In this document: positions 19,122-28,771 of the stretch, in pieces
Layout: every line of letters starts with the position of its first letter
Numbering within the stretch: position 1 is the stretch's first letter
Origin: Gammaproteobacteria bacterium
Lineage (GTDB): Bacteria; Pseudomonadota; Gammaproteobacteria; Chromatiales; Chromatiaceae
Length of the DNA: 33,899 nucleotides
Assembly (NCBI GenBank): GCA_024227135.1
Contig: JAAELC010000792.1
Span: 1 to 33,899 of the forward strand
Reading direction: 5' to 3'
Notes under the pieces: model-generated
The model's input: only the letters and a program-made list of their open reading frames with translations
What the model was told of the DNA's origin: nothing
Database searches by the model: none
Translations under genes and position numbers: made by a program

Positions 19122-19724
19122 TTGACCGAGAAATCCAGAGACATCTGCGTGATAACCGCCCTCCCCTCCGAAGCCCGCGCGGTCAACCGACACTACGGCC
19201 TGATCAGGGACAACAAGGTCGGGCATCTGTCCCTTTATCGGGGAGAGAACATGAATCTGGTCATATCGGGTGTGGGGAAAGAAGCCGCCTTCCAGGCTAC
19301 CTGTGATCTTGCATCGATGCTCGATCCGATGGCGGGTGTCTGGATCAACCTGGGAATTGCCGGGCACTCCCACCGATCCATCGGCGAAGCGGTCCTGATC
19401 AGCGAAATACATGATGAAGCGGACGGCAGCCAATGGCATCCCACAATACCATCTGCCCTCTGCTGTGAAACCGACCGACTGACCACCCTGTCCAGACCCG
19501 ACACGAACTACCAGAGAGAGACACTTTGCGACATGGAGGCGGCAGGTTTTTTCGCTGCAGTGCATCAATGCACCTCACCGGAAAAGATTTTCTGCCTGAA
19601 AGTGGTATCTGACAATAGAGAACAACCCATCGACAGAATCAATTCGAAAATGGTAACCCAGCTTATCGCCCGGCGGATGGCACTGGTGGACCGTCTGCTC
19701 GGTCTCTCAGAGGTTGACCCATGA
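19122..19724 (+). CDS. Nucleoside phosphorylase-like protein (MTA/SAH nucleosidase superfamily)
   Basis: Protein of 200 residues of the PNP_UDP superfamily, slightly short for the family (usually 220-240). ICVITALPSEARAVNR matches the N-terminal strand and the LPxE turn. SGVGKEAA and WINLGIAGH form the phosphate/ribose pocket, and DMEAAGFFAA is the conserved MEA motif contacting the ribose. The catalytic Asp region is replaced by VVSDNREQPID near residue 165. The start is TTG 19122, with no strong ribosome binding site. It overlaps the following SDR gene by 4 nt (ATGA), so the two form an operon. The substrate is unknown; a salvage or hopanoid-type phosphorylase is possible. Confidence 0.75.
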   Translation: MTEKSRDICVITALPSEARAVNRHYGLIRDNKVGHLSLYRGENMNLVISGVGKEAAFQATCDLASMLDPMAGVWINLGIAGHSHRSIGEAVLISEIHDEADGSQWHPTIPSALCCETDRLTTLSRPDTNYQRETLCDMEAAGFFAAVHQCTSPEKIFCLKVVSDNREQPIDRINSKMVTQLIARRMALVDRLLGLSEVDP

Positions 19725-20431
19725 ACAGCGGCAGAACCCTGGTGATCACCGGTGCAAGCGGGGGAATCGGAAAGGCCATCACAACCAGAGCGCTGCAGGG
19801 GGGATGGACAGTAATCGGTATGGGCCGGGATTTTTCGAAGAGCGGGCACTCGTCAGATAGATTCTCGAGCATTACGATGGACCTGTCCTCCATCGACGAG
19901 CTACCGGAAACCCTGAAAAAACTGCATCATCGTCACCCGGAAGTGGATGGGCTCGTCCTCAATGCCGGCTATGGCCACTTCGGCTCTCTTGAGGAGTTTT
20001 CCCCGACACAGGTTCGCAACCTCATCGATCTGAATCTGACCAGTCAGATTCTGCTGGCACGGGAGTTTCTTCCGGCCTTCAAAGCGAGGAAAACCGGCGA
20101 CCTGGTATTTATGGGATCGGAAGCTGCACTGTCAGGTGGTCGTAAAGGGGCCGTCTACTCTGCGACCAAGTTCGCACTGCGCGGACTGGCCCAGTCGCTG
20201 CGGGAGGAGTGCGCCGGATCAGGTGTCAGAGTAGGTATCGTCAATCCGGGCATGGTGCGAACCGGTTTTTTCGATCATCTGGGCTTTCAGCCTGGTGATA
20301 CCCCTGACGCTCATCTCGAACCGGAGGATGTGGCAGAGGCGGTATGGCTGATGCTCAATGCCCGCCCCGGGGCTGCTATCGATGAAATCAATCTGTCACC
20401 CCAGAAGAAAGTTATCCAGTTCAGGAAATAA
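19721..20431 (+). CDS. Short-chain dehydrogenase/reductase
   Basis: Classical SDR of 236 residues. The cofactor-binding TGASGGIG is at 10-17, followed by an Arg-containing MGRDFSKS turn that suggests NADP preference. LVLNAGYGHFG matches the NAG motif. Catalytic residues are the Ser in FMGSEAALSGG and Tyr/Lys in YSATKFALRG. VGIVNPGMVRTGF is the usual PG segment after the active site. It begins within the phosphorylase stop codon, implying coupled translation. The substrate cannot be assigned. Confidence 0.92.
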   Translation: MNSGRTLVITGASGGIGKAITTRALQGGWTVIGMGRDFSKSGHSSDRFSSITMDLSSIDELPETLKKLHHRHPEVDGLVLNAGYGHFGSLEEFSPTQVRNLIDLNLTSQILLAREFLPAFKARKTGDLVFMGSEAALSGGRKGAVYSATKFALRGLAQSLREECAGSGVRVGIVNPGMVRTGFFDHLGFQPGDTPDAHLEPEDVAEAVWLMLNARPGAAIDEINLSPQKKVIQFRK

Positions 20432-20629
20432 GTGACAGCCCCCTGCTGCGCTTCAGCCCTCCTGCAGAATCAAAGCCCCCCGGCAGCATAGAGAAGTCTG
20501 ATTCGTAAGCCCCTCAGATTGAGCTTGTCACTCTCTCACCGTCAACGTGCAGCAAGATCGGCCATCACCCCCACACAGGAACGAACATCACCCGATCGGC
20601 CGTCGACGGGACCCCTGATGGTCTGGTGA

Positions 20630-23059
20630 TCACCCCCCCCTGTACCGGCGCAACAACAGGGAATTGGAGACCACGCTCACCGACGACATGGCCATAGCGG
20701 CACCCGCAATCACTGGATTGAGCAGCCCTGAAGCCGCCAACGGAATAGCCAGAAGATTGTATATGAGTGCCCAGAAGAGATTCTGCCGGATTTTTTTATG
20801 GGTGGCCCGGGACAAGGAAAGCGCATCTGGAACCAGGATGAGATCCCCCCGCATCAACGTCAACCCCGCGGTATTCATGGCAACATCGGTTCCGGTCCCC
20901 ATGGCGATACCCACGTCGGCGGCAGCCAGTGCCGGAGCATCGTTGATTCCGTCGCCGACCATAGCCACCACCCGCCCCTGGCCCCGGAGTTCGCGAATGG
21001 TCGCTGCCTTGTCAGCCGGCAGCACTTCGGCAACCACTCTGCCGATTCCGACCCTGTCCCCCACCACTCTGGCCGCATGTGGATTATCACCAGTAAGCAA
21101 AATGGTCTCCACACCCCGCTCATTCAAGATGCTCATGACCTCTCTGGCCTCGGATTTCACCGGATCCACCACAGAGACGAATCCCAGCATGCTCCCTTTT
21201 TCGGTCACGTCCGCCACCCACATCAACGTATGCCCCTGAGCTTCCAGATGCTCAGCCCGCTCTTTCAGTGCGTCCATCGGGATTCCGAATTCGGTCATCA
21301 GCCGATGACTGCCAATCAGTAGATCCCGCTCCCCCACCCTGGCGGATAACCCCCGGCCCGGCAGCGATTTGAAAGCCTCAACCCCGGCAAGAGGCATACC
21401 CTGGAGTTCAACCCGACGCAGCACCGCTTTGGCCAGGGGATGCTCGCTGCCCTGCTGAGCCGATGCGGCAAGTATGAGAAGTGTGTCCTCCTCCCCATCC
21501 ACCGCCACCAGGGTCTCCACACTGGGCTTCCCCACGGTCAGGGTTCCGGTCTTGTCGAAAACCAGGGTATCGACACGGTTGGCCCGCTCCAATGCCTGAG
21601 CATCCCGGATCAGTATGCCCCGGCGAGCGGCAATCCCCGTACCCACCATCAACGCCGTCGGCGTTGCCAGTCCGAGGGCACAGGGGCAGGCAATCACCAG
21701 AACGGTAACCGCCGCCATGAAACCCATCTGCAGATCACCAGCCAGGGTCCAGACCAGGAGTGTCAGCATCGCAATTGCTGCGACTACCGGCACGAAAACA
21801 GCGGAAATCCGGTCCACCAGCTTCTGTACCGGTGCTTTGCTTGCCTGTGCGTCCTCCACCAGCCCGATAATTCGCGCCAGGGTGGACTCGGCACCCACAG
21901 TGGTAGCGCGTATCCGCAGCAATCCATCCCCATTGACCGATGCCCCGGTGACGGCTTCTCCGACCTTTCGATGCACCGGCAGCGACTCTCCGGTAATCAG
22001 GGACTCATCAAGCTGACTCTCGCCGCTGACGATCACCCCGTCCACCGGCAGTCGCTCACCCGGCCGAACGACCACCAGATCATCCGGCAGAACAGTCTCC
22101 GCCGGCACTTCGAACATCCGGCCATCACGCTCCACCCGTGCCAGATCAGGCTGCAGATCCATCAATGCCCTGATTGCCGTGGCAGCACTGTGGGTAGCAC
22201 GCCTTTCCATCCATTTACCAAACAGCACCAGCGTGATCACCATTGCAGAGGCTTCAAAATACAGATGCCCCCCGGTTCCGCCAAACAAGGTCACCCAGGT
22301 ACTCATACCCCAGGCCGCAGTCGTTCCCATCGCAACCAATACATCCATGTTGCCTGCACCGCCGCGCAGTGATTTAAAGGCTCCTTCATAGAACCGACAG
22401 CCAATCCAGAACTGGACAGGTGTCGCCAGCACCAGTTGTATCCAGGCTGGAAGCATGGCGTCGATACCCAGTGGCATCAACAGCATCGGTAACGCCAGAG
22501 GGAGTGTCAGCAATACAGCCAATGCCAGTTTGAAGAGGTCGGCCCGATCCCGCGCCTTCCTTCCGGCCCTCTGCTCCGCCGAGCGCTGTACCGTACTCAC
22601 AGCAGGTGTCGCACTGAAGCCGGACTTCTTAACCGTCTCGATCAGGGTGCTCTGCCGGATCATCCCTTCGGGAGCGCTCACCACGGCCCTTTCAGAAGCC
22701 AGGTTGACCGATACCCGCTCCACCCCGGGCAATCGGGCCAGCACCTTTTCCAGTCGTCCCGAGCAGGCGACACAGATCATCCCGGAGATCTCTAAACTAA
22801 ACTGTTCACGGGGTACTGCAAAACCGGCACTGTCGATGACAGCTATGACCTCACTCACTGTCACTTCAGCCCCGTCCAGGTCTACACTGGCACTGTTACT
22901 CGCGAGGTTAACAGTGGCTTTTTTAACACCGGCCTGCCTGCTAAGCACTTTCTCTAGACGAGTCGAGCAGGCAGCACAGCTCATCCCCTCCACCGGGAGC
23001 CTGAACGTCCGATTCGCTGGGTTGGTTTGATGGTTCATGCCAGCTGCATCACCCTGCAC
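20630..23059 (-). CDS. copA: Copper-exporting P-type ATPase (P1B-1) with two HMA domains
   Basis: Inner-membrane ATPase of 809 residues that expels Cu(I) to the periplasm. Two N-terminal metal-binding domains carry GMSCAAC (Cys28, Cys31) and GMICVAC (Cys96, Cys99). The actuator loop shows [12 protein letters not shown], the membrane metal site [11 protein letters not shown], the phosphorylation motif DKTGTLT, the SEHPLA motif of P1B ATPases and the hinge GDGINDAP. The C-terminal helices include [10 protein letters not shown] and [13 protein letters not shown], typical of copper pumps. The start may be GTG 23059 or ATG 23038; neither has a strong ribosome binding site. No CueR or copper chaperone gene is adjacent. 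Confidence 0.95.
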   Translation of the reverse strand: MQGDAAGMNHQTNPANRTFRLPVEGMSCAACSTRLEKVLSRQAGVKKATVNLASNSASVDLDGAEVTVSEVIAVIDSAGFAVPREQFSLEISGMICVACSGRLEKVLARLPGVERVSVNLASERAVVSAPEGMIRQSTLIETVKKSGFSATPAVSTVQRSAEQRAGRKARDRADLFKLALAVLLTLPLALPMLLMPLGIDAMLPAWIQLVLATPVQFWIGCRFYEGAFKSLRGGAGNMDVLVAMGTTAAWGMSTWVTLFGGTGGHLYFEASAMVITLVLFGKWMERRATHSAATAIRALMDLQPDLARVERDGRMFEVPAETVLPDDLVVVRPGERLPVDGVIVSGESQLDESLITGESLPVHRKVGEAVTGASVNGDGLLRIRATTVGAESTLARIIGLVEDAQASKAPVQKLVDRISAVFVPVVAAIAMLTLLVWTLAGDLQMGFMAAVTVLVIACPCALGLATPTALMVGTGIAARRGILIRDAQALERANRVDTLVFDKTGTLTVGKPSVETLVAVDGEEDTLLILAASAQQGSEHPLAKAVLRRVELQGMPLAGVEAFKSLPGRGLSARVGERDLLIGSHRLMTEFGIPMDALKERAEHLEAQGHTLMWVADVTEKGSMLGFVSVVDPVKSEAREVMSILNERGVETILLTGDNPHAARVVGDRVGIGRVVAEVLPADKAATIRELRGQGRVVAMVGDGINDAPALAAADVGIAMGTGTDVAMNTAGLTLMRGDLILVPDALSLSRATHKKIRQNLFWALIYNLLAIPLAASGLLNPVIAGAAMAMSSVSVVSNSLLLRRYRGG

Positions 23060-23254
23060 CGGTCAGTTCCAGGCTTCGTTTATCTAATACCGTCATCAAC
23101 TCACATCCCCAGGGGGTAAACTGTATTCCTGGAAGAAAAAAGCATCACTTAAACCCGGCTTATAAAGGTTGCGCTTTCAAGAAGTTATCCGAAATATCAG
23201 TTGAACAGTTTTTGAAAAAGTGTAAAACATTCATAAATATATGTAAATTTGGAA

Positions 23255-23282
23255 TTGTTTAGTCAAATCTTATTCATATAAT
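23255..23282 (+). promoter_or_regulatory. Predicted sigma-70 promoter in the AT-rich gap
   Basis: TTGTTT (23255-23260) and a perfect TATAAT (23277-23282) are separated by 16 bases, 170 nt before the glycerophosphotransferase start. The 392-nt gap 23060-23451 is AT-rich and holds nothing else that I can identify. It must also hold the copA promoter on the other strand. Confidence 0.45.
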
Positions 23283-23451
23283 ACTCGAAGAGTTCCCAAC
23301 ACCACCATAGGAACGAATAGGTTGGCCTTGGGTCGTTTCACCGGTACCAATGCCTTTGGGATTTTGTAATTCCATGGAGTGGTTTGATTATGTCTCGCAG
23401 CACACCCCAGGGACAGTCCGCTTTTAAATACTACAGGGAAATACCAAGTAT

Positions 23452-24639
23452 ATGTTCTTGTTAGATACGCACATACTCAGGAAGCGTTCAACGATTTTCG
23501 CGAAACTACTTATTCAAAGCATACCTTTTCTGCTCTTTTTAGTGTTTTTGTTTCCATTCGCTTTGCTAACACGTAAAAAGAGTAACCCGTGGGTAGTAAA
23601 TGGCCATAAGGGTAACTACTACGAAGACAACAGTAAGTCTCTACACGAATACATAACAGGAAGAACCAGTCAGAAAATAGTATGGATAAGTGCCAATCAC
23701 TCTATTGCATCAACTTTAAGAAAACGCGGGCATGCTGTACTCATGAAGCATTCGTTCAAATCGAGATTTACGATTGTCAACGCACCGGTCCTTATCTATT
23801 CCCATGGCGAGGATGATTTGGATATCTTTCTATACTTGCTAAGGAGTGTGCTAGGTACACGTATAATGGTGTCGCATACGCTAAACCATCTAAAAGGCCC
23901 ATCCAAAAGTAGAATCAGACATCTCGTCACAGACTTTGATTATATACTGGCAACCTCTGAAGAGGAGAAAAGAAATATTACGCAACTGTATCCCGATAAG
24001 GAGAACCGAATAGTATTGGGCGGCGGCGCTCATCTAGATCAGTTCTTTAGAGAAAAGGTTAACAAAAAAACAAATACTATTCTCTACTTTCCCACCCATA
24101 GAGAGACTCAAGATGCCCGGGAAAAGTTGAACTCTACGGTTGACAAACTGATACTCTCAGACGCTTTGAAAGCCTGGCTTGAAAATAATCAATTTAAACT
24201 TGTGATATGCAGGCATGTAAACTCTTCAAAGTATCAATCCATCGGGGAAGAAAATCTGTTTATTAATGCCCCCCCTGATCATTTAATCAAACATATTCTG
24301 CATTGCAAACTCTTTATATCCGACTATTCGGGTACTCTTGCAAATTTTCTTGTACTGGGCCAACCAACAATTTTCTTCCCATTTGATTTAGAGGACTTTC
24401 TGACGAGAAAAGTGATATACAGGGACTATGATGAGTGTCGTTATGGGCCAAGAGCAAATAGCACAGATGAGCTGATCGAACTGATAACTGAATCGAACTG
24501 GTATTCAGATGAATTTATACAACAGAATAATCGAGATAAACTTTCTGCTCGATACTTCCCTTACTCGGAGGCAGTTTACTCAGCAAAGTCTTATGAGAAG
24601 ATCAAGACTCTTGTCTCAACACCACCAGGTAAGACCTAG
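23452..24639 (+). CDS. CDP-glycerol glycerophosphotransferase-like protein
   Basis: Protein of 395 residues resembling the TagB/TagF family, which transfers glycerol-phosphate (or ribitol-phosphate) from a CDP donor to a polymer or lipid acceptor. An N-terminal hydrophobic segment (IPFLLFLVFLFPFALL) anchors it. NGHKGNYYEDNSKSLHEYI matches the family's N-terminal signature. The C-terminal donor domain shows FISDYSGTLANFLVLGQP and FFPFDLEDF, the usual site before the tail. Base composition is much more AT-rich than the flanking genes, and codons are correspondingly A/T-ending, pointing to horizontal acquisition. It probably decorates a capsule or O-antigen; the next gene of the island is a GT4 transferase. 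Confidence 0.82.
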   Translation: MFLLDTHILRKRSTIFAKLLIQSIPFLLFLVFLFPFALLTRKKSNPWVVNGHKGNYYEDNSKSLHEYITGRTSQKIVWISANHSIASTLRKRGHAVLMKHSFKSRFTIVNAPVLIYSHGEDDLDIFLYLLRSVLGTRIMVSHTLNHLKGPSKSRIRHLVTDFDYILATSEEEKRNITQLYPDKENRIVLGGGAHLDQFFREKVNKKTNTILYFPTHRETQDAREKLNSTVDKLILSDALKAWLENNQFKLVICRHVNSSKYQSIGEENLFINAPPDHLIKHILHCKLFISDYSGTLANFLVLGQPTIFFPFDLEDFLTRKVIYRDYDECRYGPRANSTDELIELITESNWYSDEFIQQNNRDKLSARYFPYSEAVYSAKSYEKIKTLVSTPPGKT

Positions 24640-25059
24640 TGAAAACTTAAAGGGCCGCGGAAAAACTGGATCATCCCATCCTGCTGGTCTCTCAGCTCAG
24701 CTATCACTACCGGCATGCTGCCTCGCGTGAATCCAGTCCATCCATGGACGTCGTCTGCGTTGCAGATTCAGTGACATAGTCAATGATATACGCTTTCATC
24801 TGTGCCTTGAATCTGAGCTGATATCCTGCGCACTATGGGACAATACATAATTTCCGAAGCCCTAACCGTTACTATTTGAAAATCACCTGACACGCCCGCT
24901 GACACAGTATACTCCATGGGGCAATTGCTCAGATTATTGACGCAGCTTGTTGGTGCAGTCGAGCCAATTCGGCCTGACCGAGCCTATCCACGACCCCTAC
25001 GAGCGATAAAATTTCAGGGTTTTCAAGGCAATTACAAGCGTGCACAATGAGGTTGGATC
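24640..25059. other. 420-nt gap holding repeat copy B
   Basis: The middle is occupied by the dispersed repeat at 24730-24870. The remainder (24871-25059) is less AT-rich than the genes on either side and has a short leftward frame (peptide ending LARLHQQAASII) that could be a transposase scrap but is too short to assign. No promoter for the GT4 gene is obvious. Confidence 0.3.
24730..24870. repeat. Dispersed repeat, copy B (partner at 1-141)
   Basis: Same orientation as copy A with about 13 substitutions in 141 bases and no indels. Flanks are unrelated to those of copy A, so this is a mobile or dispersed unit rather than a gene duplication. It sits between two transferred-looking polysaccharide genes. 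On the minus strand a short frame (MKAYIIDYVTESATQ) is shared by both copies with mixed synonymous and non-synonymous changes, which does not establish coding. Confidence 0.8.
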
Positions 25060-25125
25060 TTGAATCAATTGCATAGAGATAAAGCCTCGGTAAATCGAGC
25101 GATAATAGATGATCACACTAACATA

Positions 25126-26310
25126 ATGAATGCTAAAAAAGTAAAAATTATAGTGACAGCATCAACATACCCAAGATGGAAAGATGATGCTGTACCCATG
25201 TTTGTACACGATCAGTTGGTTTTTTTAAAAAAGAACTACCCTGAGTTTGAAATCACAGTACTGGCTCCCCACCATCCAGGCGCCAAAGTTAGTGAAATAG
25301 CTATATACGGTGAAATCATCCGCTTCAAATATTTTTTTCCTGCTAAGCTTCAGAAATTGGTGTACCCCGCGATAATGCCTAATCTAAGAGAGAATAGATG
25401 GCTCTATTTGCAGATCCCTTTTTTGATTTTCTTTGAATTTATTGCTTTGTTTCTTTTGGTGTTAAAACGTAAGCCAGATTTTATTTACTCTCATTGGTTT
25501 ATACCGCAGGGTATAGTTGGGGGAGTTGTTGGGCTACTGACCAGAACTAAACATGTTTATACCAGTCATTCATCGGACGTAAAGATTGCGAAGAAAATTC
25601 CTGTGCTTGGACCTGCGTTGGTTCGGTTCTTCTCCGCAGGCGCTAGTAAAATCACAGTAGTTAGTCAGCGGTCTCTAAGACAATTAAGGCATTTTTTCAC
25701 AGCAACTACTTGGGACGAGATTGCTCACAAAGTGAAGGTTATCCCCATGGGGGTAGATACCAGCTCTTTCGCCGAGTCTGAATACAGCGTTCAGGAGCTA
25801 AAAGAGAAATATGGTTACCATGGACGAAACATACTCTTGTTTATTGGTCGTTTAGCGGAGAAAAAGGGGGTCACCTATCTTCTTGACGCTCTGTCAGAGT
25901 ATGTAAAAACAGACCCTAACACTGTGCTTGTTATTGCAGGGGATGGTACTTCATTGGCACCCTTAAAATCACAAACTGCTCAATTGAATTTGGAACAGTA
26001 TGTTGATTTTGTTGGTTATACTATCGGTGAGAAAAAGCTAGAGTTATTCAAGATTAGCGACATCCTTCTGCTTCCCTCCATCATTACTGATGACGGTGAT
26101 GCTGAAGGTTTTCCGGTAGTATTGATGGAAGGTTTAGCGGCAGGAAAAATTTGTATTGCAACTGACGTAAGTGGGGCTGATGATGTGTTGGAATCTGGAA
26201 AGGATGGATTTTTGATTCCACAGAAAAGTAGCCAGCAGATTCTGCAATCATTACTAACGATTCGCAATCTATCGGACAATGTAAAAAAGTGTATTTCCAG
26301 AAGAGCGTAA
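25126..26310 (+). CDS. GT4-family glycosyltransferase, C-terminus frameshifted
   Basis: Retaining GT-B glycosyltransferase. I choose ATG 25126 (MNAKKVKIIVTASTYPRW) over the TTG at 25060. The N-terminal domain has AVPMFVHDQLVFLKKNYPEF and YSHWFIPQG; the C-terminal domain has LFIGRLAEKKGV, VIAGDG and the donor-binding EGFPVVLME (EX7E). The frame ends early at TAA 26308-26310. One frame back, the sequence 26289-26363 reads the expected tail (VKLDWNSIVKDHVEHLF, then TGA). From 25126 to 26363 is 1238 nt, one base short of 413 codons. The six-A run at 26283-26288 is the probable site. The loss affects only the last 20 or so residues, so activity may survive. AT-rich like the CDP-glycerol gene. Confidence 0.85.
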   Translation: MNAKKVKIIVTASTYPRWKDDAVPMFVHDQLVFLKKNYPEFEITVLAPHHPGAKVSEIAIYGEIIRFKYFFPAKLQKLVYPAIMPNLRENRWLYLQIPFLIFFEFIALFLLVLKRKPDFIYSHWFIPQGIVGGVVGLLTRTKHVYTSHSSDVKIAKKIPVLGPALVRFFSAGASKITVVSQRSLRQLRHFFTATTWDEIAHKVKVIPMGVDTSSFAESEYSVQELKEKYGYHGRNILLFIGRLAEKKGVTYLLDALSEYVKTDPNTVLVIAGDGTSLAPLKSQTAQLNLEQYVDFVGYTIGEKKLELFKISDILLLPSIITDDGDAEGFPVVLMEGLAAGKICIATDVSGADDVLESGKDGFLIPQKSSQQILQSLLTIRNLSDNVKKCISRRA

Positions 26311-26847
26311 AGCTCGACTGGAACAGTATTGTAAAAGATCATGTAGAGCATCTTTTTACATGAGAGTAATCTTGATTATTAGTGGTAACTCGCCCAATAA
26401 TCGTGGTGATACGATTAACCGGATCCGGGTATTGTGGAGTTAATTGGGAAAAGGAGTTTCTGGTCCCGGTGATATAAGCTAGTACGCGTACCCAATCCCT
26501 ATAATTCCCCACCGTCTATTAGAATTAGTCGGCCAATCACAAGTCTTGTTTGAGGCCGGACACAAAGGCATCGAGAGATGTTCGTCAGTTGCTATAACGT
26601 TGATATCTCAATACGGATGAGTTTTTTGACCATTCGGGGATGGTGATCTCCATGACTGCCACGCCACCCAGAAATTGCCAGACATGTTCGAGGGCTTTAA
26701 TGTGAGCATCGTTCATGATGGTTTTCCTACCTCCATCATGGACAGGATCAGATCACTTCAGGCTCAATTCATATTGGAAGAGGCTACCGCTGTTCGATAA
26801 ACATACCAGAGAGTATACTGATGGATGGATAAATATTCTGGATAGAT
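26311..26847. other. 537-nt gap with GT4 tail and transposase remnant
   Basis: The out-of-frame GT4 tail runs to 26363 and a transposase-like fragment lies at 26585-26716 on the minus strand. Between them (26364-26584) I see no gene or repeat. The sthA promoter should be near 26750-26830. The composition shifts back to GC-rich over this stretch, marking the right edge of the island. Confidence 0.35.
26585..26716 (-). pseudogene. N-terminal remnant of an integrase-type (DDE) transposase
   Basis: A 43-residue frame opening MNDAHIKALEHVWQFLGG and continuing VMEITIP resembles, from memory, the start of IS transposases that begin M-N-D-E-H-I-K-T-L-E-Q-V-R-Q-F-L-x-G. After that it degenerates and stops; no catalytic domain or inverted repeats follow. 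It supports past IS activity at the right edge of the AT-rich island. Confidence 0.42.
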
Positions 26848-28245
26848 ATGAGCAACAAACGATACGACAGCATCGTCATCGGCAGCGGCCCCGGCGGAGA
26901 GGGGGCTGCCATGAAGCTGACTAAATCGGGCCAGCGGGTCGCCCTCGTGGAAAAACACGATCAGGTCGGCGGTGGTTGTACACATTGGGGCACCATCCCC
27001 AGCAAAGCCTTGAGACACAGCATTCAGATGCTGGTGGATTACCGGCGCAATCCCCTGTTCGGCCATACCCTGGAGCAGGTTTACCTCGATTACCCGCAGC
27101 TGCTGGAAGCAGCGGATTCAGTCATCAAGGACCAGGTAAGTACACGTTATCGCTATTATGCCCGAAACCGGGTTGACATGTATCAGGGCAGTGCCAGTTT
27201 CATCGACGCCAACACCCTGGAGATCACCGGGGGAAACAACGACAGGGAAACCCTGCAGGCCAATCATATCGTGATCGCCACCGGGTCCAGCCCTTACCGT
27301 CCGCCGGACATCGATTTTACCCACCCCCGGATTCTGGACAGCGATACCGTACTGGCGCTGAAACACACGCCAAAGTCCCTGACTATCTACGGTGCGGGTG
27401 TTATTGGCTGTGAGTACGCCTCCATATTCTGCAACCTGGACGTCAAGGTCAACCTGGTCAATACCCGGGATCGTTTACTCTCGTTTCTCGATGACGAAAT
27501 TGCCGATGCGCTGAGTTACCATTTGCGCCACCAGGGAGTCGTGATCAGGCACAATGAGGACTATGAGCGGATCGAACCCCAGGACAACGGGGTGGTATTG
27601 CACTGCCGTTCGGGTAAAAAATTCAAGACCGATCTGCTGCTCTGGGCCAATGGTCGATCGGGTAACACGGCGGGTATGGGGCTGGAAGAAAACGGTATCG
27701 ACGTGAATCATCGGGGCCAGATCGAGGTTGATGAACACTACCGTACCAGTCAACCCCACATCTATGGGGTGGGCGACGTAGTAGGCCCCCCAGGGCTGGC
27801 CAGCGCCAGCTACGACCAGGGGCGATTCGTCGGCACCTATATTGCCGATGGCGAGAGTGACTGGAGCCTGATTAAGGAAGTCCCCAACGGAATCTACACC
27901 AATCCTGAGATCAGCTCCATCGGACGCTCCGAGCGAGAACTCACCGAACAGCGGGTGCCCTACGAGGTTGGTCATGCAATGTTCAAGAGCATTGCCCGGG
28001 CACAGATCACCGGCCATACCGTGGGCATGCTGAAGATACTGTTCCATCGGGAGAGCCTGGAAATCCTCGGCATCCACTGTTTTGGCGAGACCGCAGCGGA
28101 GATCATACACATCGGTCAGGCCATCATGGCCCAGAAGGGTGACGCAAACAGCCTGAGCTACTTTGCCGAACACACGTTCAACTACCCCACCATGGCAGAG
28201 GCGTACCGTGTTGCAGCACTGAACGGGCTCAACCGCCTGTTTTGA
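26848..28245 (+). CDS. sthA: Soluble pyridine nucleotide transhydrogenase
   Basis: FAD-dependent cytoplasmic transhydrogenase of 465 residues, balancing NADPH and NADH. The N-terminal FAD motif is [12 protein letters not shown]. The redox region is [16 protein letters not shown], in which the second cysteine of the disulfide pair of lipoamide dehydrogenases is Thr, the SthA signature. The NAD-binding motif is [13 protein letters not shown], and the second FAD contact is [16 protein letters not shown]. The C-terminal dimerisation domain ends [19 protein letters not shown]. Length and motifs are complete. The start ATG has only a weak ribosome binding site. Confidence 0.96.
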   Translation: MSNKRYDSIVIGSGPGGEGAAMKLTKSGQRVALVEKHDQVGGGCTHWGTIPSKALRHSIQMLVDYRRNPLFGHTLEQVYLDYPQLLEAADSVIKDQVSTRYRYYARNRVDMYQGSASFIDANTLEITGGNNDRETLQANHIVIATGSSPYRPPDIDFTHPRILDSDTVLALKHTPKSLTIYGAGVIGCEYASIFCNLDVKVNLVNTRDRLLSFLDDEIADALSYHLRHQGVVIRHNEDYERIEPQDNGVVLHCRSGKKFKTDLLLWANGRSGNTAGMGLEENGIDVNHRGQIEVDEHYRTSQPHIYGVGDVVGPPGLASASYDQGRFVGTYIADGESDWSLIKEVPNGIYTNPEISSIGRSERELTEQRVPYEVGHAMFKSIARAQITGHTVGMLKILFHRESLEILGIHCFGETAAEIIHIGQAIMAQKGDANSLSYFAEHTFNYPTMAEAYRVAALNGLNRLF

Positions 28246-28328
28246 AAAACCGCGTCGCCAGACTGGAAAAATTCCGACCTTTTCCTATGCTCTAAGCAAT
28301 AACTGCAAAGCAGAAGGGAGAGGGGAAA

Positions 28329-28532
28329 ATGAAGCTGCAATACGACGTTATCGAAGATGTTTACGACGACACCACCCACATCCGAACCATGACGGAGATA
28401 GCGCCAGTGCCAACGGGGGGCTGGCTGCTGAGAACCACACTCTACACACCCCATCACCTGGCGACAGATGTACAATTTCTGCCGGGAAAAGGGAAAAAAC
28501 AGAAAAAACCGCTGTTCACACCAATCACTTGA
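28329..28532 (+). CDS. Small uncharacterised protein
   Basis: A 67-residue protein with a strong ribosome binding site (GGGAGAGGGGAAA directly before ATG). The N-terminal half is acidic (YDVIEDVYDDTTHIRTM), the middle hydrophobic and the end very basic (PGKGKKQKKP). It has no signal peptide, helix or cysteine. It follows sthA by 83 nt and is followed by a GC-rich hairpin, so it looks like a real, possibly independently regulated gene. No family is recognised. Confidence 0.65.
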   Translation: MKLQYDVIEDVYDDTTHIRTMTEIAPVPTGGWLLRTTLYTPHHLATDVQFLPGKGKKQKKPLFTPIT

Positions 28533-28540
28533 AACAGGAG

Positions 28541-28564
28541 CGGGGAGTGCTGCCACACTCCCCG
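28541..28564 (+). terminator. GC-rich stem-loop after the small protein
   Basis: Perfect 9-bp stem CGGGGAGTG / CACTCCCCG with a 6-base loop, nine bases after the stop codon. No run of T follows, so it may be a terminator variant or an RNA-stabilising hairpin. Confidence 0.5.
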
Positions 28565-28746
28565 TCAGTCTGACCCTGTGGGTTACGAAAAAAAACTACC
28601 CAAACCTGCCTGTCTTCAAGTCCCCCACGGTTTCTGAAAGTTTAATCAGGCTTCAGAAGTTCCTTCCCTTGGAGTTGGGAGCAAATTATCCCTTGATCCT
28701 TCCGGAACGCGCCCGGGATTCCGTGTAACAAAGTATGTATTTTTTG

Positions 28747-28762
28747 ATTAGCTTTAGCTAAT
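28747..28762. promoter_or_regulatory. AT-rich inverted repeat just before the six-cysteine gene
   Basis: ATTAGCT-TT-AGCTAAT is a perfect 7-bp inverted repeat ending nine bases before the ATG at 28772. No Shine-Dalgarno sequence is present between it and the start. It could be an operator or an RNA hairpin masking the start, or the mRNA could begin near it. Confidence 0.4.
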
Positions 28763-28771
28763 ATATTTAAC

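Noticed and set aside
24871-25059. Possible second transposase scrap on the minus strand
   Set aside because: Fewer than 40 residues without a diagnostic motif.
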